From assembly GCA_914767715.1 (NCBI GenBank), contig OU612068.1, positions 26,412,001-26,476,000 on the forward strand: a DNA stretch of 64,000 nt, written 5' to 3'. The position numbers and the translations under genes were made by a program. Positions 59,201 to 64,000 of the stretch are shown here, piece after piece. This stretch comes from Membranipora membranacea (taxonomy: Eukaryota > Bryozoa > Gymnolaemata > Cheilostomatida > Membraniporidae). Below the pieces are notes generated by a model. That model searched no databases. It was not told where the DNA came from and was given only the letters and a program-made list of their open reading frames with translations. Each line of letters opens with the position of its first letter. Within the stretch, counting starts at the first letter, position 1.

Positions 59201-62200
59201 AGATTAAAAATCAAGCAAAACATATTGGATTAAAGGTCAGAGCATAAATCAAGAAGTATTCGCTGAATGTAATGCAATACATTTCTATTGGGAAGATGAT
59301 GAATATATGTTGTAGGAGATTGTAAAAGATGGGGTTATAATTTGAATAAAGCAGATGGTGGCGCAGCTGGTGTCTTGCTCAAAAGGTTTGACCACAAATG
59401 AAATGCCGAATACATACCTACGAATCTGCCCTGTACAGTCCATAATCTTACACTACAGTCAGAGCTGGCTGTGATCAGGCAATCCTGTCCACTAACGTAA
59501 GATACACTATTTACAGCCTTCATGTGAGCTGTGAGAAATAAAAAGGCATAAATTAGTGTTTTCCTTCAGCATTCAAGTATGCATCGTTAGGTTGTTAGTA
59601 TTGCTTAGGCATAGACCAAGTTCTTTTATTAAGTGTGGATAAAATTTTCCTGGGCGATTCAGACAAGTCAACATTTTCTGCATTACAATCAAGAAAAGAA
59701 AAGACAGTTATAGTGACAAGCACCCCTTTATCTGGCAATGATACAAGCCTATCTTGGTAAATCATCTACATCTAATGCAAGAAAACATCAACTTTTCTAT
59801 GCACATGACAAGTAGGCTACAATGTCCTGGTCTCACCTCTGAATGAGTTGAGTAGAGGTGGTATGATATGAGTTTTATGAGGTTCACTCTCCGGTGGTGC
59901 CACTGCATACTGCTTCTCGTATCTCTCCTTCTGACTACCCGACATCATACGAGCTGGAGGGTCAAGGTTAGTGTAGGCAAACTTAGACGCTGTCTCTTCT
60001 CTCCTCTTTGTAGCGCTTGACCCTGTGTGCAGAGATTGAGAGTTAAAAGAAGGTTATTGCTACTACACACATGTTTATTGAGGTTTTCACATATATAATC
60101 AGTATGTTATAAACGAACAAAAATTACAATCTTTTTGACCTCATTAACAAATTGAGAAAAAAACTATTTATGTGCATAAATTAACGCTGCAGAATCTTGG
60201 ACGTGGTTACTGACTATTAATAGGTATTCATTTCAATAATTCAACGCATTCAATTTACAAGATATTTGTAGGAGTCGCCCTCTTTCAGAAAGTGTGGGGA
60301 TAACTTTCATCACTAAGCCACACAATCAACACAAAAACAAATTGAAACAATGATGGTTTACCTGATGGTGCATCCTCGATACAATATTCAGATATATCCC
60401 ATACTTTGACGTATCCTTGTGTATCTCCTGTCACTAAGAATACTCCGTCCTCACTAGCACACATCGCTAATATCGACTCGCCTAAAACAGAACATCGCTT
60501 GATCTACTAGCTGCTCTTTTTTATTTGATATACCAAAGAACTAGTTTCTGAGCTTTTTTGAGGTTTTATTTTCAAAAGATTTTAAATGCAATCACAATGT
60601 GCTATAAAATTTTACTTACCATAATGTTTGTGAGCAGCGTGCCATTGTCCTAATAATCCACCATCTCTATGTACAGACCAGGCTCTAACCCAGCCATGTG
60701 CTCCGCTTGAGAAGAGCTGAGCTGTGTCTTTACCCTGCAAACAATCATGTTCAAGTTCTATACTCTGTAGTTCAAGCAACCTCAGCTAACTCATTTAAAA
60801 AAAGCATGGTAATTTTCCGAGGAAGTCCGAGTATGTCTTGTTGGTTTGAGGAATGTATCTGATTGCATTACGGATCTTCGCGTAACAATAAATACTTGAT
60901 TGTGTCACAATGATTTTTTTATTACCTCTTCTCTGCTTGGGACAAATAGAAGTTTATCTACTGCCACATGATGCTCTTGTGCGTGTGCTCCCAGCTTCTC
61001 TTCACCATCATCACCCATCTTAGCAAGTCGCTGCTTCACCTAAAATTCATACCCGGTATTTGTCTTATCTGTTGTCACTCATTACCAGATGGTACACGTC
61101 AAATGTTAAAAAAGCTATGAAAGGGCTATCATATATTACGAGGGGTTGTCTAGCGGGGGAAAGAGTCTGGGGGCCTACAGCTACTGTATTATATTTAATC
61201 TCTTGATCGTCCATTTTCAAAATTTTGTTTTCTGTCTGTCATTAGGACAAAAAATTGACCCTATTAAACATGCAAACTCAAAGAGGAGGCATAAAACCAA
61301 CCTTACTGACTTCAGATCGCATACTGAATGAGGCGGTTGATAAGGTTGAATGATCTTTTTTAACAGTCTCAGGTGCTGGGGCTGCTGAGGTTTCCTTCTT
61401 ATCAGATGGTGGACCTGATGGTTCAGATGTTGTTGTTTCTTGAGATGGTGCCGATGTTGTTTTCTGGTTACTGGAAAAAGAAATAATATAGCTGATAAGT
61501 TTTTGGTCACAGTGGATACGCTTCTGCAATATTGATAGGGATACAATCAAAATTCCAGTTTCTATGGTAAACGATTGATTGCGATTGAACTCAGGTTTCG
61601 CACATACAGACATGATCTTTTTCAACTCACTCAGTTATTTTGGGCAGAGTCAATGTCCCTTGTAGCTTATTTAGAATTGCCTGCTCCTGCAGATTTTCAT
61701 GATGTTCCTTCTTCACAGAATGATCTTCCTTCATTCTGTTTAGTGCCATCATGGTAGCCAGTTTACTCTGCAGTTTGTTCATCTTCTGTTTGAAGTACGT
61801 TTGTGGCTTGGTACCTATTAATAATCGTTGGTGTGTTAATAATATACTAATTCAGATGTTGGGAGCATGCTCTGTAGTGACCTCAGAATGCAAGGCTTAA
61901 ATAGTGAATAAAAGCTGGTCACATTGCGGTCTTGGAACCTAATTCAGCCTTCTCAAGCTATCTGTTTTTGAGACACAGGTAGCTTATAAAGTTGAACTGG
62001 TTATGCCAGTTTTTGTTTTTATCTCTCCAAATCACTGTACATGGGGATAAAATCATACGGAATACACCTGAAATATCACGCAAGCAAGCATCATTCAGAG
62101 TATACATATATGTAGCAGCAGGCTCACAAGGAAGAAACATAAATACACTAGCATAAAAGATAGTCCTAAAGCGCACACTATAAACAGTAATGGAGCATAT

Positions 62201-63946
62201 ACATGAGATAACCCATACCTAACTCGAGTTCTAAAATTAGGGAATGTACATCAAAGTAGCGTTGAACTCGAAAGATACGGATATGGCGCTAAATTACTGA
62301 CCATGCTTTTATATAATGAAGTTACATGCATATTATAGTAGTTGGCCATTTTGACACACTTTTAATCTATGCCATACTTATTTGCGTGATCCACTGCTGT
62401 GGATGTGATTCAAAGTGAGTAATCAATATGATAACCACGTTATGATATTCATTTCAAGGAGCCCAGGTTTGCAAGCCGAATCTAGACCAGACACTAGGAT
62501 GGATTCTATCACACCCAAGAAGAAAACTGTTGATATATAGTGACACCTACCTGGTCCTTGCATATGTATCCCTGAATGAAACACATAAGAGTCTACTAAC
62601 TACCAGTTCTATTATTGAAGCAAACCATAAGCAGCAAAACAACATGAGGCCTATGTCTAGGTGCAAAACCGGCAAATCAACAAAACAACTCCAAGGGAAG
62701 TTAGGTTTTGAGGCAGTATAAGATATACGGTAAATTGTTTCATAGTAAGAAGGTATCTAAGTTTACCATATGGCTTTATACTGCCCCTTATGAGTCCTTA
62801 GTAAGTCATATATAAGGAAGATTTGTCACAATATAGCTTGAGTTAAGGAGTTATCTGCTACCAGCAAAGAATGGAGCAACTCCCAATAAAACATTATCCA
62901 TAGGTAAAATGTTGGCAGAACTTCCTATCCCATAGTTGTTGTGAGAAGAGTTTGATAAAAATGGATCAGTTCAGATAAACACTGTACGGACAATAGCCAC
63001 TGTACGGACAATAGCCACTGCAAGTCAAATCACATCTTTAAAATTCTACCGGTGAACATAAAAATGAGACTACCATTACCTTCGTTAGCGTTGAGCCTGT
63101 AGAGCATATGACCAGTCTCCATCTCCCAGATGATGATGTCACCATCATATGATGAGGAGGCCACAATACAAGGATCTGCCTGATTATCATCCTCCTCACA
63201 TGGGTCATAAAAATCCACTGAGAGAATATCTTCTTTGTGCTTCTTATCCCAGATCTTTGGTGTCAAGTCTTCCTCTCCATCAACAAAGGCGAGCACCTGT
63301 AAATGGGTTCAAAATTGAAGACCATTAGGGTATCAGCAGTAAATATTCATGAATTATAACGGATTATTCACCTAACTTGAGTGTTCAAGCTGCCTTGATT
63401 GGGGCAATACAAAAACAGTGGGGTAGAGTGAAAGGGGCGTTATTTAAGAACTTAGCCCAAGCACTCAGGCTAATATACTTCCAATACCTAGAAACCATAC
63501 ATGATTCCTTACAAAAATCGTGCTTAAATCTCACTGTGGTCTCTAGAATCTACAAAACAGGTATGGATGATGAAAAGCTAACAAAAGTGTTGATTACAAG
63601 TAATAACTTAATGAATGAAAGGGTCTATAGATTTTCCCATAATGCAATTTTATGGAATTCCCAAGAGTACTGGGTAAATGATAACTTATATGGGTTTGAC
63701 TTGAGAACTGTGTGAACTTCGCAGATGTTAATACCTGTCTGTTCCATCCAGTGACCAGTATCCTGTCTCTGGGACAGGAGAGACTGGTGATCTCCCTATC
63801 TAGCTCTGTTGGTAGATCCCATAGACATGCACCATTGTTAAAGTTCCACACTTTAACTGAGCCGTTTCTAGCACCTGTTATCAGTCGTCTTAAGCTCGGA
63901 TCAAACTGCATACAAGTAATCTCTACTCCCACCTCCTCACAATCAC
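56247..63946 (-). CDS. WD40-repeat protein, WDR49/WDR64-like, 5' end outside window
   Basis: Thirteen exons on the minus strand: 63735..63946, 63080..63296, 61631..61814, 61302..61470, 60926..61039, 60620..60734, 60362..60481, 59837..60022, 59418..59528, 59035..59179, 57312..57437, 56780..56954 and 56247..56429. They give 684 residues and all phases agree. WD signatures: NGSVKVWNF, DGDIIIWEM, HGWVRAWSV, QGYVKVWDI and CSVRLWTVQGRF. A charged Lys/Thr/Pro-rich insert of about 130 residues separates the second and third. Beyond the last blade, FGQ and RLPDDIRREGSAMTLKVL resemble the region after the propeller in WDR49/WDR64-type proteins as I recall them; WDR49 relatives are ciliary. Ends NEMLG-stop. 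The donor after 61302 is weak (AAG|GTTGGT), but the stronger GTAAGG three codons earlier would break frame. At least part of the first propeller lies right of the window. Confidence 0.75.
62980..63015. repeat. 18-bp exact tandem duplication in WD40 gene intron
   Basis: CACTGTACGGACAATAGC occurs twice in a row, 65 bp before (in plus coordinates) the end of exon 63080..63296, so just inside its downstream intron on the minus strand. Confidence 0.9.
63377..63715 (+). mobile_element. Possible LINE-derived fragment, antisense within WD40 gene intron
   Basis: A 112-codon plus-strand frame fills most of the 438-nt intron 63297..63734. VQAALIGAIQKQW resembles the xLIxAIPxxW pattern I associate with L1/Tx1-type LINE proteins, and the rest is alpha-helical in composition. 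There is no start context, domain completeness or poly(A), so a retroelement scrap is my best guess. Chance openness cannot be excluded. Confidence 0.3.
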
Positions 63947-64000
63947 CTGTGTAATCAGAATCAGTATGTCAGGTGATACAAAGAAATCACGATGTTGTCT

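Noticed and set aside
1-64000. CRISPR arrays, operons, bacterial promoters and ribosome binding sites
   Set aside because: The window is intron-bearing animal DNA. No regular spaced repeats were found and these categories do not apply.

Overview
This is animal nuclear DNA. Every gene I can rebuild is split by GT-AG introns, mostly 100-900 bp long. The recognisable products are metazoan (KANSL1, SUGP1, MRPL24, LARP7, a mannose-6-phosphate-receptor-like protein, MRPL58/ICT1, a WDR49-like protein), and there is one eukaryotic tRNA-Leu gene. The AT-rich introns, compact genes, lineage-specific secreted proteins and many tiny palindromic transposon derivatives suggest a marine invertebrate, possibly a sponge or another early-branching lineage. 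I cannot place it further. TGA, TAA and intact reading frames behave as in the standard code.

Layout. 0-11 kb holds secreted-protein genes: the 5' part of a discoidin (F5/8C)-like gene (minus, runs off the left edge); a seven-exon NHL-repeat secreted protein with a Thr-rich linker (minus), carrying one in-frame TGA; and a two-exon 56-residue secreted peptide (plus). 12.3-21 kb is the chromatin regulator KANSL1 (minus). 23.8-30.1 kb is the splicing factor SUGP1 (plus), tail to tail with mitoribosomal MRPL24 (minus, 30.4-33.3 kb). 33.5-35.1 kb is a non-autonomous DNA transposon flanked by TTAA. 36.5-41.8 kb is the 7SK/U6 RNA-binding protein LARP7 (plus), tail to tail with an MRH-domain membrane receptor (minus, 42.4-44.7 kb). 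tRNA-Leu(UAG) lies at 45.9 kb (minus). 46.3-49.4 kb is the mitoribosome rescue factor MRPL58/ICT1 (plus). 50.2-52.1 kb is an unrecognised, probably disordered protein (minus). 56.2-63.9 kb is a WD40 protein of the WDR49/WDR64 type (minus, 5' end outside the window).

The conserved genes do not form one pathway. They are independent housekeeping genes for chromatin, splicing, 7SK/U6 RNA, mitochondrial translation, lysosomal sorting and probably cilia.

The most unusual material is: the TGA inside an NHL repeat; three tiny palindromes (25-46 bp) that each begin CANAGAC, end GTCTNTG and are flanked by 7-8 bp direct repeats, which looks like hAT-type insertion reduced to terminal repeats; the 1.6 kb TTAA element; a 70-bp near-perfect palindrome just upstream of the small secreted peptide gene; and a roughly 160-residue Thr/Pro insertion inside the KANSL1 PEHE region. 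Exon boundaries were worked out by hand from splice consensus, phase agreement and homology recall. No alignment or RNA evidence was available.
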